Source: an uncultured Muribaculaceae bacterium (GTDB lineage Bacteria; Bacteroidota; Bacteroidia; Bacteroidales; Muribaculaceae). From it: DNA of 55,872 nt. The notes beneath the pieces are model-generated. The model saw nothing but the letters and a program-made list of their open reading frames with translations. It made no database searches and had not been told where the DNA came from. Position 1 is the stretch's first letter; the number at the start of each line of letters is the position of its first letter. Where the stretch lies: contig CAJURN010000020.1 of assembly GCA_910589055.1 (NCBI GenBank), positions 1 through 55,872 of the forward strand. The letters are read 5' to 3'. This document shows, one piece after another, positions 1-8,621 of this stretch. The position numbers were made by a program, and so were the translations under genes.

Positions 1-527
1 GACAACTCGCGCTGTTCATGAACCCCGTGATGAAACTCAATGAAGCGCAATTCGCACTGTGCTTTCAGGATTTTCAAGGTGTGAAATACCGCTACGATAC
101 CACCGGATTTGTCTTCTACGAAGAAAGCATCCGATGCGCTGTGCAACTTATGATTCTTGACTTCTTCGACTTCCATGCCTACAACTATGGTGAGGACTCC
201 ATCACACCGCAGTACGCCTCAGTGATGAACAAGTTTTTCGCCCTGCTCGACAGCGGCATTTACCGGGAGCACCGCGAGGTAACGTATTATGCGTCGGAAC
301 TGTGCATCACTCCCAAATATCTCTCGGAGATATGCAAGAAAGTGAGCGGCCACTCGGCCAACTTCTGGATCAACCGCTATACTTCGCTCGACATTTCCCG
401 CCAGCTACGCGACAAGAGCCTGACATTCGTCCAGATTTCCGACATGTTCCATTTCTCATCCCCCGGCTATTTCAGCCGCTACGTGCAGAACAACCTTGGC
501 ATGAGCCCCTCCGACTACCGCGAATAA
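1..527 (+). CDS. AraC-family transcriptional regulator, C-terminal part (5' end outside window)
   Basis: The frame is open from the left edge and ends with TAA at 525-527, so the N-terminus lies outside the window and the ATG at 18 is probably internal. The last 100 or so residues form the two helix-turn-helix AraC domain: YYASELCITPKYLSEICKK is the first HTH and FVQISDMFHFSSPGYFSRYV is the second, followed by the usual GMSPSDYR ending. The upstream part looks like the end of an effector-binding domain of the cupin-like type. The next genes on the same strand are an esterase-like lipoprotein and an aldo/keto reductase, which it may control; that is inference from position only. Confidence 0.9.
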   Translation, partial: QLALFMNPVMKLNEAQFALCFQDFQGVKYRYDTTGFVFYEESIRCAVQLMILDFFDFHAYNYGEDSITPQYASVMNKFFALLDSGIYREHREVTYYASELCITPKYLSEICKKVSGHSANFWINRYTSLDISRQLRDKSLTFVQISDMFHFSSPGYFSRYVQNNLGMSPSDYRE

Positions 528-613
528 CAAGCCGACAGAACATAATCAGCACTTACGGAAAAATTGGTCGAACTCACGGAAATAAATGTAGGTACTATAC
601 GATAGAGCGTGAG

Positions 614-621
614 TAATTTTG
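614..621 (+). promoter_or_regulatory. Candidate Bacteroidetes -7 element for the esterase gene
   Basis: TAATTTTG matches the TAnnTTTG -7 consensus and lies 33 bp before the ATG at 654. No clear TTTG is seen 20 bp upstream, which would fit a promoter that depends on an activator such as the AraC protein just upstream. Confidence 0.4.
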
Positions 622-653
622 CATATTGAAAACCTGATAATTGGATTTTTAAT

Positions 654-1724
654 ATGAAAATGAACGTCTTTATGTTGTCAGCGATTCTTCTGTGTGCGTC
701 TTGCTCGGAAGATGAGGACATTATCAAGAAGGAGGATTCGATGAAACCTAATACGGAAATGCCTGCCGGAAATAACGGCGCGACTAATAACGCGCCTGCG
801 GAAAAAATATTTACCAGCAGTTCAACAGTTGCCGACGTCATATCAAATCCGGCATTTGGGGATTTCGGCTACCTCTTATTTCCCGTTGACCGGAATATAT
901 CCGGAACGATGACGCTCGCCGACATCAGTTCGTCAAATGTATATGTCTGGTATAGCCACATACAGCCGGAGAAAACTGTGGAGATAATAAACCGTTTGTA
1001 CAACGATGCTATTGCGGGCAATCAGATATTCTACCGCATGTATTCCGATGATGAAATTGCGGCCGACCCTTCTAAAGCGGATACCGGATTATTCCTCTTC
1101 CGTGGAGATACAGATAAGCCTTTTGCCATCACCAATGCCGGAGGCGGATTCATGTACGTAGGAGCTATGCACGACAGTTTCCCTCACTCGCTTGAAATAA
1201 GCAAAGCCGGATATAACGCATTTGCGATGATATATCGTCCCGATGATCCTTACAATGATTTGGCCCGTGCAATAACCTTTATTCATGACAATGCCGCAGA
1301 ATTGGGTGTCAAGGCTGATGATTATTCCTTATGGGGAGGCTCTGCCGGCGCAAGAATGGCAGCCACACTTGGAAATTCATCCTACCTCTATCAACTTACC
1401 GGACGTAGGGATATACCTCAGGCGGCCGCCGTCATCATGCAATATACCGGTTATTCAACGGCATCTAAATATGACGCTCCGACATATGTCTGTGTAGGAT
1501 CCACTGACGGAATTGCCCCATGGCGCACAATGCAGGCCAGGTTGCAACGGCTGTCTGAAATGGGCATACCCACGGAATTCCATGTCTATGATGGATTAGG
1601 TCATGGTTTCGGCCTTGGACAAGGCACAGTAGCCGACGGCTGGATAAATGATGCGCTGAAATTCTGGCAGAAGAATATGAAAACCGATGAAAGTGCAGGT
1701 ATTCCACCCGTATATGCTTATTAA
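654..1724 (+). CDS. Secreted alpha/beta-hydrolase (esterase/lipase-like) lipoprotein
   Basis: The protein has 356 residues. A short signal peptide ends in a lipobox with C17 (LLCASC), followed by acidic residues (SEDEDI), as in surface-exported Bacteroidetes lipoproteins. A low-complexity linker precedes the hydrolase domain. The nucleophile elbow is GGSAGA near residue 229. The acid is probably the Asp in GSTDG and the histidine that in GLGHGFG. A glycine-rich NAGGGF stretch probably forms the oxyanion hole in place of the HGGG of hormone-sensitive-lipase-type esterases. The substrate cannot be told from sequence; an acyl or carbohydrate ester is likely. It lies between an AraC regulator and an aldo/keto reductase on the same strand. 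Confidence 0.75.
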   Translation: MKMNVFMLSAILLCASCSEDEDIIKKEDSMKPNTEMPAGNNGATNNAPAEKIFTSSSTVADVISNPAFGDFGYLLFPVDRNISGTMTLADISSSNVYVWYSHIQPEKTVEIINRLYNDAIAGNQIFYRMYSDDEIAADPSKADTGLFLFRGDTDKPFAITNAGGGFMYVGAMHDSFPHSLEISKAGYNAFAMIYRPDDPYNDLARAITFIHDNAAELGVKADDYSLWGGSAGARMAATLGNSSYLYQLTGRRDIPQAAAVIMQYTGYSTASKYDAPTYVCVGSTDGIAPWRTMQARLQRLSEMGIPTEFHVYDGLGHGFGLGQGTVADGWINDALKFWQKNMKTDESAGIPPVYAY

Positions 1725-1816
1725 GAAAAGGGAAAAATGGTAATAGTTACCGAAATTTTTCAAGAGCTTTGGACTAAGACTGTTTGTTCTTTTTAGTGAA
1801 TTCAAAAATACAGAAT

Positions 1817-2809
1817 ATGAAAAATAGAATATTAGGAACGACATCATCGCTCGAAGTTTCCGGCATCGGACTTGGCTGCATGGCAATGAGTCACGGCTAT
1901 GGAGAACCGGCAGACAAGAAAGAAATGATAAAACTTATCCGAACTGCCCATGATATGGGCGTGACTTTCTTCGACACGGCGGAGGTTTACGGCCCCTATA
2001 CCAATGAGGAACTTGTCGGTGAGGCTCTCGAACCGGTACGGAACGAGGTGAAGATTGCCACAAAGTTCGGCATAAGCATGAATATGGACGATTTCAAGCA
2101 AGTGCTTGACAGCCGTCCCGAAACAATCCGCAGGTCGGTTGAAGGCTCGTTGAAGCGTCTTCGCACAGACCACATTGACCTCTACTATCAGCATCGTGTT
2201 GACCCCGATGTTCCCATCACCGATGTCGCCGGAACAATCAAAGACCTTATGGATGAGGGTAAGATACTCCACTGGGGATTGTCGGAGGCCGGAGTTAATA
2301 CTATCCGCGAGGCAAATTCAATTTTGCCGCTGACAGCCGTTCAGAGCGAATTTTCACTTTTTTGGCGTGAACCGGAGAAGACTCTCCTGCCTGTTCTTGA
2401 AGAACTCGGTATCGGTCTTGTGCCGTTCAGTCCACTCGGAAAGGGTTTCCTTACCGGTGGCATAACCAAAGATACCAAGTTCGGGAAACACGATTTCCGT
2501 TCATCAGTGCCACGCTTCCAGAAGGAAAATATCGAGGCAAATATGGCACTTGTGGAATTTGTCAAGTCTATTGCTGAAAATAAAGGAGTCACACCCGCAC
2601 AAGTCGCCATTTCGTGGATATTATATCAGAAACCTTGGATTGTGCCTATCCCCGGCAGCAGAAGCCTCAAACACCTCGAAGATAACATTGCAGCAGCCAA
2701 TGTGACCTATACTCAGGAGGAAATGGCAGAAATCAATGCCACCCTCAACACAATAGTAATCCAAGGCAACCGCTATAACAGCAACAACCAATCCCATATC
2801 GGGAACTGA
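1817..2809 (+). CDS. Aldo/keto reductase
   Basis: This is a 330-residue NADP(H)-dependent oxidoreductase with the AKR (beta/alpha)8 fold, probably cytoplasmic. The catalytic tetrad can be read: Asp and Tyr in DTAEVYG, Lys in ATKFG and His in YYQHR. The cofactor-binding region IPGSRSLKHLEDN is near the C-terminus. It most resembles the YghZ/Tas-like AKR group that starts with LGTTxxLEVSxIGLGCMxMS. I chose the ATG at 1817 because family homology begins at MKNRILG; an in-frame ATG at 1784 would add a non-conserved extension. The substrate is unknown. It stands 92 bp downstream of the esterase gene and may be co-transcribed with it. Confidence 0.9.
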   Translation: MKNRILGTTSSLEVSGIGLGCMAMSHGYGEPADKKEMIKLIRTAHDMGVTFFDTAEVYGPYTNEELVGEALEPVRNEVKIATKFGISMNMDDFKQVLDSRPETIRRSVEGSLKRLRTDHIDLYYQHRVDPDVPITDVAGTIKDLMDEGKILHWGLSEAGVNTIREANSILPLTAVQSEFSLFWREPEKTLLPVLEELGIGLVPFSPLGKGFLTGGITKDTKFGKHDFRSSVPRFQKENIEANMALVEFVKSIAENKGVTPAQVAISWILYQKPWIVPIPGSRSLKHLEDNIAAANVTYTQEEMAEINATLNTIVIQGNRYNSNNQSHIGN

Positions 2810-2938
2810 TTCCTCTGACAAAGCACCCTCGACAACTGCCTGACCCGCCTTAACGTAAGTTTATTTTGCGGGTTATGGCATGTCGGCCTTTGTTAGCTTG
2901 CGATATATATGCCGGGAACAAGGGCTTCGGTGTAATTT

Positions 2939-2985
2939 TAAGTAGGATGTATTAAATGACTTAACTAATTTGTACATCCTACTTA
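2939..2985. repeat. Short (internally deleted) copy of the 166-bp inverted-repeat element
   Basis: TAAGTAGGATGTA at 2939-2951 is an exact inverted repeat of 2973-2985. The inner bases also match the full copies: the left end continues TTAA, and the right end starts TTAACTAATTTG as in the copy at 42410-42576. About 120 bp of the interior is missing. It ends with TA on both sides. It lies upstream of the TetR-led exporter operon. Confidence 0.8.
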
Positions 2986-3082
2986 TCATGTTTCAATGTC
3001 CTACTTGTCTCTGCGTTTTATTATTCGCCGGTTACAATATCGTTGCCTGCTCACTACGTGTTGCAAAATTTTTTGTGAAAAA

Positions 3083-3114
3083 TTTGGAGGGATGGAAGAT
3101 TTGTCATAGTTTCG
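3083..3114 (+). promoter_or_regulatory. Candidate promoter of the TetR/ABC exporter operon
   Basis: TTTG (3083-3086), a spacer of 20 bp and TAGTTTCG (3107-3114) fit the Bacteroidetes TTTG-N19-21-TAnnTTTG pattern with one mismatch. As the only promoter-like site before seven overlapping genes, it probably drives the whole operon and may be autoregulated by the TetR protein. Confidence 0.45.
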
Positions 3115-3137
3115 CACTAACAATATTGTTGAACCAT

Positions 3138-3761
3138 ATGGATAAACAAGGAAGTAAGCAACCAAAAGATACAGAACAGCTCATACTTGAAGCTGCTATT
3201 ACAGAGTTCAGCACCAAGGGTTTCGATGGTGCTCGCACCTCCACCATCGCGGCTAACGCAGGTGTCACGCATGCGATGTTGCACTACTATTTCCGCACCA
3301 AGGAAAAACTTTTCGAGAGAATTTTCAAAGACAAAATCCGCTATATCATCAATATGGTAATCTCTCCGATGGTGGAATCGGGTGGAAGCATAAAGCAACG
3401 TATCCGGGAGGGAATTGAAAAACATTTCGAATTCCTCCTTGCCAATAAGGAACTGCCTATATTCTTTATCACCACGATTAACTCCCGACCGGAAGCATAT
3501 CAGGAAATAATCGGCGAATTCTCCTCCATCGCACACGGAAGGCTGAACGCACTGCAACAGGAACTCGACAAGGCTCATGAGAACGGCGAGATTTGCAAAG
3601 TCAGAGCCGACCAGCTAATCGGCGACATCGCATCCCTGAACGTGTTTCCGTTTCTCGCGCATCCCATGCTCATGGCTGCTACCGGCCACAGCGACTACGA
3701 CTCATATATGGAAATGAGAAAAAAGGAAATAGTGGAAATAATTATGAAACGAATCTCATGA
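3138..3761 (+). CDS. TetR-family transcriptional regulator of the exporter operon
   Basis: The protein has 207 residues. The N-terminal TetR HTH is clear: LILEAAITEFSTKGFDGART, then STIAANAGVTHAMLHYYFRTKEKLF. The remainder is a helical ligand-binding and dimerisation domain. The start at 3138 (MDKQGSKQ) gives the normal family length; an upstream start at 2970 would lie inside the repeat. Its stop codon overlaps the start of the TolC-like gene by 4 bp (ATGA), so it is the first gene of the exporter operon. In E. coli the TetR protein CecR heads the comparable ybhGFSR operon, so local repression with relief by a small molecule is the likely role; that part is inference. Confidence 0.9.
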   Translation: MDKQGSKQPKDTEQLILEAAITEFSTKGFDGARTSTIAANAGVTHAMLHYYFRTKEKLFERIFKDKIRYIINMVISPMVESGGSIKQRIREGIEKHFEFLLANKELPIFFITTINSRPEAYQEIIGEFSSIAHGRLNALQQELDKAHENGEICKVRADQLIGDIASLNVFPFLAHPMLMAATGHSDYDSYMEMRKKEIVEIIMKRIS

Positions 3762-5044
3762 AAAGATTTTTATCATCCTTAGTGCTGTCAGTCCTGATAA
3801 TTCTTAACGCCAATGCCTCCGAGCTGACAATCGGCGAATGTGTCAGCCTTGCCCGTGAGAATTATCCGGCAGTTGCGCAATACGGATTATTGGAGAAAGT
3901 CAGGCAACTGAATCTTTTCAATGTGTCGAAAATGTGGTTGCCGCAAGGTAGCGTGTCCGCTCAGGCCACCTGGCAGAATGAAGTGGCGGCACTACCCGAT
4001 GTGTTGACAAACATTCTGGCACAGCAGGGCGTCGATTATCCCGGTCTGGACAAGTCCCAATACCGCATCGGCCTTGATGTGTCGCAGCAGATCTGGGACG
4101 GTGGTAAAACGAAAGCCAATAAAGAAGTCATCACAACCGGCAGCGCTGTGGAGCGGACTGCCCTTGACCTCCAATTATACGATGTGGAAGGCCGTGTGGA
4201 GGATATATATTTCTCAATGCTACTGCTCAACGAGCGCATATCGCAGTGCGACAAAACCATGGCAGTAGTTGAATCGACACTGAATCAGGTGCGTTCAATG
4301 TATGCCAACGGTGTGGCAATGAAAAGTGATTGCGACCAGATTGAAGCAAAATTCCTCGCGCTTCAACAGCAGAAATCCCGACTGGCAGCAACGCTTGGAA
4401 GCATCCGCCGGATAATGGAAATTTTTATCGGTGAGCCAATAGGAAGCCGTACCTTGGTTTTGCCCCCGGAAGACTTGGCCGCGAAAGAAGATGGCGTGCA
4501 TCCGCAGCTCAGATTATTCGACGACCGGATATCGAATCTGACCGCGCAGGAAGCCGGCATAAAAGCCTCCGTAATGCCCACAATCGGTGCTTTTGCATCG
4601 GGATATTACGGATATCCGGGATACAATATGTTCAAGAATATGCAGTCGCGCGAGCTGTCGTTCAACTTTATGGTCGGCGTGAAAGTGGCCTGGAATTTCG
4701 GCTCCCTCTATACCCGCGGCAACTCGCTGAATAAATTGCAACTCCAACGCAATCAGGTCGAGACCGAGAGAGCGACTTTCAATTTCAACAATAACATCGC
4801 CATATCCGAAAGTCTCGGACAGATAGCAGCATTGAGAGACGTGATGCGCAATGACGAGCGGATTGTCGAACTCCGCAATTCGGTCATAAACTCGGCTCGC
4901 TCACAGCTTGACAACGGAATTTTAGATGCCACCACCCTACTCTCCAAAATCACCGACAGCGAGATTGCCGAGAACGATATGGCACAGCATCATATAGAAT
5001 TAGTAAAAGCGATTTATAATCTTAACCATCTGAGAAACAAATGA
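3758..5044 (+). CDS. TolC-family outer membrane efflux channel
   Basis: The protein has 428 residues. A signal peptide (MKRFLSSLVLSVLIILNANAS) is followed by two repeats of the OEP/TolC coiled-coil type: one begins at LTIGECVSLARENYPAVAQYG, and the later one contains the usual helical stretch with QLDNGILDATTLLSKITDSE. It would form the periplasm-spanning outer membrane duct for the ABC exporter encoded downstream. I chose the ATG at 3758, which overlaps the TetR stop and directly precedes the signal peptide. The next gene starts inside its stop codon (ATGA at 5041). Confidence 0.85.
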   Translation: MKRFLSSLVLSVLIILNANASELTIGECVSLARENYPAVAQYGLLEKVRQLNLFNVSKMWLPQGSVSAQATWQNEVAALPDVLTNILAQQGVDYPGLDKSQYRIGLDVSQQIWDGGKTKANKEVITTGSAVERTALDLQLYDVEGRVEDIYFSMLLLNERISQCDKTMAVVESTLNQVRSMYANGVAMKSDCDQIEAKFLALQQQKSRLAATLGSIRRIMEIFIGEPIGSRTLVLPPEDLAAKEDGVHPQLRLFDDRISNLTAQEAGIKASVMPTIGAFASGYYGYPGYNMFKNMQSRELSFNFMVGVKVAWNFGSLYTRGNSLNKLQLQRNQVETERATFNFNNNIAISESLGQIAALRDVMRNDERIVELRNSVINSARSQLDNGILDATTLLSKITDSEIAENDMAQHHIELVKAIYNLNHLRNK

Positions 5045-5937
5045 AATCACATGCTATAACTTTCGCTGTTCTCGCTGCGGCCACACTGGGCTCGTCATGC
5101 AATCGCGACATCGAATATGACGCTTCGGGCAATTTTGAAGCGACCGATGTGACTCTCTCGGCCGAATCATCCGGAAAAATCCTGATGCTCGATGTGAATG
5201 AAGGTGATACCATAAGCGCCGGACAAATCATCGCCCTGATTGACACCGCACAACTCCATTTTCAAAAGGAACAATTACTATTCCAACGCTCCGCCTCTGA
5301 CGTCTCGCGCCCCGACATTTCACTGCAACTGGCATCCTTGCGTCGGGAACTTGACAAGCAGATTTACGAGCGCGACAGGGTTCAACGGCTTCTGGCCGAC
5401 GGTGCGGCCACCACAAAACAACTCGACGATATAAATTCCGCAATCCGGGTGCTTGAAGATCGCATTTCCGCCCAGCAATCAACACTCAGCAACAGCACGG
5501 CATCAATCAACGAATCATCCTCGGCGATAGAAAGTCAGATTCGGCAGATTTCCGACCGGATTGAGGATTGCAAAATAACATCGCCTATCGCAGGAACAGT
5601 CCTCACAAAATATTGCGAACCCGGCGAATACGCCATTCCCGGCAAACCCTTGGTAAAAATCGCAAATCTCGACAAGATATATCTTCGGGCATATTTCACA
5701 TCGGCTCAGTTGGCCGATATAAAATTAGGCCGGCAGGTGACAGTCACAGCCAATTTCGGTGGCGATAAGCTCTATGATTATCCAGGCACAGTGACATGGA
5801 TTTCCTCCGAAAGCGAATTTACTCCAAAAAATATCCAGACACAGGATTCCCGTTCCAATCTTGTCTACGCCGTCAAGATTGCTGTAAAAAACGACGGACG
5901 ATTGAAAATCGGGGGATTCGGAAATGTGAAATTATGA
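5041..5937 (+). CDS. HlyD/YbhG-type periplasmic adaptor lipoprotein
   Basis: The protein has 298 residues and is the membrane-fusion subunit that joins the inner-membrane ABC permeases to the TolC-like channel. A signal peptide ends in a lipobox with C20 (LGSSC). The order then is: first half of a biotinyl-lipoyl domain (GKILMLDVNEGDTISAGQ), a long alpha-hairpin rich in charged and Gln residues (about 80-160), the second lipoyl half (CKITSPIAGTVLTKYCEPGE) and a beta-barrel domain (IYLRAYFTSAQLADIKLG). This matches the YbhG/YhiI group. Start and stop overlap the neighbouring genes by 4 bp each, so translation is probably coupled. Confidence 0.88.
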   Translation: MKSHAITFAVLAAATLGSSCNRDIEYDASGNFEATDVTLSAESSGKILMLDVNEGDTISAGQIIALIDTAQLHFQKEQLLFQRSASDVSRPDISLQLASLRRELDKQIYERDRVQRLLADGAATTKQLDDINSAIRVLEDRISAQQSTLSNSTASINESSSAIESQIRQISDRIEDCKITSPIAGTVLTKYCEPGEYAIPGKPLVKIANLDKIYLRAYFTSAQLADIKLGRQVTVTANFGGDKLYDYPGTVTWISSESEFTPKNIQTQDSRSNLVYAVKIAVKNDGRLKIGGFGNVKL

Positions 5938-6839
5938 TTGGCAACGCGATCCATATTGAAAATGTGTCCAAGAATTTTGGCTCGGTCAAAGCTCTTGACA
6001 ATGTATCTCTTGATGTCAGCCGCGGGGAGATATACGGCCTGCTCGGCCCCGACGGCGCAGGCAAGACCACATTGTTCAGAATCCTGACTACGCTTATGCT
6101 GCCGGATTCGGGAAAAGCCATGGTGTGCGGCTTCGATACCACAAAAGATTACGCCCGCATACGCCGCACCGCAGGCTATATGCCGGGACGCTTCTCCCTG
6201 TATCCGGATCTGTCGGTTGAAGAGAACCTGAAGTTCTTCGCATCGCTTTTCGGAGGTAAGGTTTCCGACAATTTTGACATGGTCGCACCAATCTACAATC
6301 AACTCGCTCCGTTCAAAAACCGAAGGGCGGCAAACCTCTCCGGCGGCATGAAGCAGAAACTCGCATTGTGCTGCGCACTTATCCACCGCCCGGAAATACT
6401 TTTCCTTGACGAACCCACCACCGGCGTGGACGCCGTATCGCGCAGTGAGTTCTGGGATATTCTCAGCGACATAAAACAGACAGGCATGCCCATATTCGTT
6501 TCCACACCCTATATGGACGAGGCCTCGCGCTGCGACCGTATCTCCCTGATAAATTCCGGAAAGATACTCGAAACCGGAACATTGGAGGATATTCTGCGCA
6601 GGAACTCAATGCCCTTGCTGGCCGTAAAGGGTGACAACAATTACAGGACATTGCTTGCCTTGCGGGAAGCCGCCGGAGTGAAAACGGCATTTCTTTCGGG
6701 CGAATACATCCACGTATTCACCGACAGCCTGTGTACGCCTGAATCACTTGCATCCATTGAAGGAGTCAGCGAAGTCAAGGCAATAAACCCCGACATTGAA
6801 GATGTATTTATAAAAATCATGGGAAATGGCAGCAACTGA
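5934..6839 (+). CDS. ABC transporter ATP-binding subunit (first, YbhF N-half-like)
   Basis: The protein has 301 residues. Walker A is GPDGAGKT at 38-45, the signature is LSGGM at 135-139, Walker B is ILFLDEP at 155-161 with the ABC-2 type continuation TTGVDAVSR, and the switch histidine position is replaced by Thr-Pro (FVSTPYMDEASRCD). About 80 residues after the nucleotide-binding domain form the small C-terminal domain common in ABC-2 exporters. It is the counterpart of the first half of E. coli YbhF. The start at 5934 overlaps the adaptor stop by 4 bp; an in-frame ATG at 5796 lies inside the adaptor gene and was not used. Confidence 0.88.
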   Translation: MIGNAIHIENVSKNFGSVKALDNVSLDVSRGEIYGLLGPDGAGKTTLFRILTTLMLPDSGKAMVCGFDTTKDYARIRRTAGYMPGRFSLYPDLSVEENLKFFASLFGGKVSDNFDMVAPIYNQLAPFKNRRAANLSGGMKQKLALCCALIHRPEILFLDEPTTGVDAVSRSEFWDILSDIKQTGMPIFVSTPYMDEASRCDRISLINSGKILETGTLEDILRRNSMPLLAVKGDNNYRTLLALREAAGVKTAFLSGEYIHVFTDSLCTPESLASIEGVSEVKAINPDIEDVFIKIMGNGSN

Positions 6840-7566
6840 GGTAATAACAGCCGACAGGCTTACGAAACGGTTCGGAAACTTCACGGCAGTGGATGCAATA
6901 AGTTTCAAGGTGACCCGCGGAGAGATTTTCGGATTTCTTGGCGCCAATGGTGCCGGTAAATCAACAGCCATGCGGATGCTGTGCGGACTTAGCATGCCAA
7001 CGTCAGGCCGCGCCACGGTAGCCGGATATGACATAGCCACACAAAGCGAGATGGTAAAGCGCCATATCGGCTATATGAGTCAGAAATTCTCGCTATATGG
7101 CGAGCTGACCGTAAGGCAGAATATCGCTTTGTTTGCAGGCATATATGGCTTGAAAAAATTGGAAATAAAAGAACGTTGTGCCTCGCTTGCCGAATCTCTC
7201 GATTTCACTGAAGAGATGGATATGCCGGTTTCGATACTTCCTCTCGGACAGCAGCAGAAACTGTCTTTTTCCGTTGCCACAATCCACAATCCTGATATTG
7301 TGTTTCTTGACGAACCTACCGGTGGTGTTGACCCGATCACACGCCGTCAGTTCTGGGAACTGATATATAAAAAAGCGGCCGAAGGCACAACGGTTTTCGT
7401 CACCACCCACTATATGGACGAAGCCGAATACTGCGGGCGCGTCTCAATCATGGTTGACGGCTGCATAAAGGCTCTTGACACCCCCTCCGAATTAAAAAAA
7501 GAATTCAAGGCGCAGAATATGGATGAAGTGTTCCGCAGTCTGGCTCGAAAAGCGCAACGACAATGA
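6826..7566 (+). CDS. ABC transporter ATP-binding subunit (second, YbhF C-half-like)
   Basis: The protein has 246 residues. Walker A is GANGAGKST at 39-47, Walker B is IVFLDEP at 158-164, and the switch region FVTTHYMDEAEYC keeps its histidine. The signature is LPLGQ (138-142) instead of LSGGQ; as I recall, the second ATPase half of E. coli YbhF has a similar LPLG form, so this is probably not decay. It starts inside the first ATPase gene (14-bp overlap). The two ATPases probably pair, with one site atypical in its switch His and the other in its signature, giving an asymmetric motor. Confidence 0.88.
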   Translation: MAATEVITADRLTKRFGNFTAVDAISFKVTRGEIFGFLGANGAGKSTAMRMLCGLSMPTSGRATVAGYDIATQSEMVKRHIGYMSQKFSLYGELTVRQNIALFAGIYGLKKLEIKERCASLAESLDFTEEMDMPVSILPLGQQQKLSFSVATIHNPDIVFLDEPTGGVDPITRRQFWELIYKKAAEGTTVFVTTHYMDEAEYCGRVSIMVDGCIKALDTPSELKKEFKAQNMDEVFRSLARKAQRQ

Positions 7567-8621
7567 AAAAAAGTTTCACGGCATTTATCCGCAAGGAAAT
7601 CCTGCACATAATCCGCGACCCGCGCACAATGCTTATCGCATTTCTGATTCCTGTTGTTCAGATGGTGCTTTTCGGCTTTGCCATCTCGATGGAAGTCAAC
7701 GATGTGGAAGTCATGGTGTGCGCGCCCAAGATAACACCGGCAATTGAAGCGAAGGTGTCGCAGATTGCCCACAATCCCTATATCACCTTCAAAGGCTACC
7801 TTGCGTCCGATGAGATAGACCGGACAATTGCCGCCAACAAAGCCCTTGCCGTAGTGGTATTCAGCCGTGATTACGACAAGTCCGGTGAAGCACAGGTTGT
7901 AGTGGACGCGTCCAATCCTGTCACAGCGCAGACATCAGCCGGTTATCTCACGCAAATTTTAAGCGGTACGACAGAAAATCCGGCTCCGGGAATAACCATT
8001 CTCTACAATCCGCAACTCAGGAGCGGATACAATTTTGTGCCGGGCATCATGGGGCTTATCTTCATGCTGATATGCGCCATGCTCACATCGGTGTCAATCG
8101 TACGGGAAAAAGAAACAGGAACTATGGAGATATTGCTCGTTTCCCCCATACGTCCCGTGATGATAGTCATTGCCAAGATGATACCCTATTTCATGCTTTC
8201 CTGTATTGATCTGGCGGTTATCCTGTTTATTTCCAAATACGCGCTCGGGCTGCCATTATCAGGCTCTTTTCCGGCATTGGTGGTGACTTCTCTGGTGTAT
8301 ATCACACTCGCTCTCGCCCTGGGACTGTTTGTATCAACCATAGTCGATACCCAGATGGCTGCCTTGCTTGTGTCGGGGATGGTGTTTATCATTCCTGTGA
8401 TAATGCTGTCGGGCATGATGTTCCCGATAGAGAATATGCCGGCACCATTACAATGGATTTCAAATATTGTACCGGCCCGCTGGTATATTCCCGCGATGCG
8501 CAAGATTATGGTCGAGGGTCTCGGATTCAACCACATATATCCGGAGCTTATCGTGCTGTCGCTGATGGCTCTTGCCTTGATAACTGTTTCCGTCAAACGA
8601 TTTAAGATAAGACTGCAATAA
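7563..8621 (+). CDS. ABC-2 type permease (YbhS-like)
   Basis: The protein has 352 residues. An N-terminal membrane helix (about 22-44) is followed by a large extracytoplasmic domain, then five hydrophobic segments in the C-terminal half, as in ABC2_membrane_3 permeases. The conserved cytoplasmic loop VREKETGTMEILLVSPIRP precedes the third helix. It forms the inner-membrane channel with the next gene product. The start overlaps the ATPase stop by 4 bp, and its last base is shared with the next start (TAATG). Confidence 0.87.
   Translation: MKKSFTAFIRKEILHIIRDPRTMLIAFLIPVVQMVLFGFAISMEVNDVEVMVCAPKITPAIEAKVSQIAHNPYITFKGYLASDEIDRTIAANKALAVVVFSRDYDKSGEAQVVVDASNPVTAQTSAGYLTQILSGTTENPAPGITILYNPQLRSGYNFVPGIMGLIFMLICAMLTSVSIVREKETGTMEILLVSPIRPVMIVIAKMIPYFMLSCIDLAVILFISKYALGLPLSGSFPALVVTSLVYITLALALGLFVSTIVDTQMAALLVSGMVFIIPVIMLSGMMFPIENMPAPLQWISNIVPARWYIPAMRKIMVEGLGFNHIYPELIVLSLMALALITVSVKRFKIRLQ

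Larger units (their letters stand above)
2810..3137. other. Intergenic region with a short repeat copy and a probable promoter for the TetR operon
   Basis: No gene is supported in these 328 bp. The region holds the 47-bp deletion form of the repeat at 2939-2985 and a candidate promoter, TTTG at 3083-3086, 20 bp, then TAGTTTCG at 3107-3114, which lies 23 bp before the TetR ATG. An open frame beginning at 2970 inside the repeat and reading into TetR is not believable as an N-terminus. Confidence 0.6.

Noticed and set aside
2970..3137. N-terminal extension of the TetR protein starting within the short repeat
   Set aside because: The extension is hydrophobic, Cys-rich and not part of any TetR protein; the promoter candidate lies inside it, and the start at 3138 gives normal length.
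6826..7566. Second ABC ATPase as a decayed pseudogene because of the LPLGQ signature
   Set aside because: All other motifs are intact, and LPLG at this position is, as far as I recall, normal for the second half of YbhF-type ATPases.
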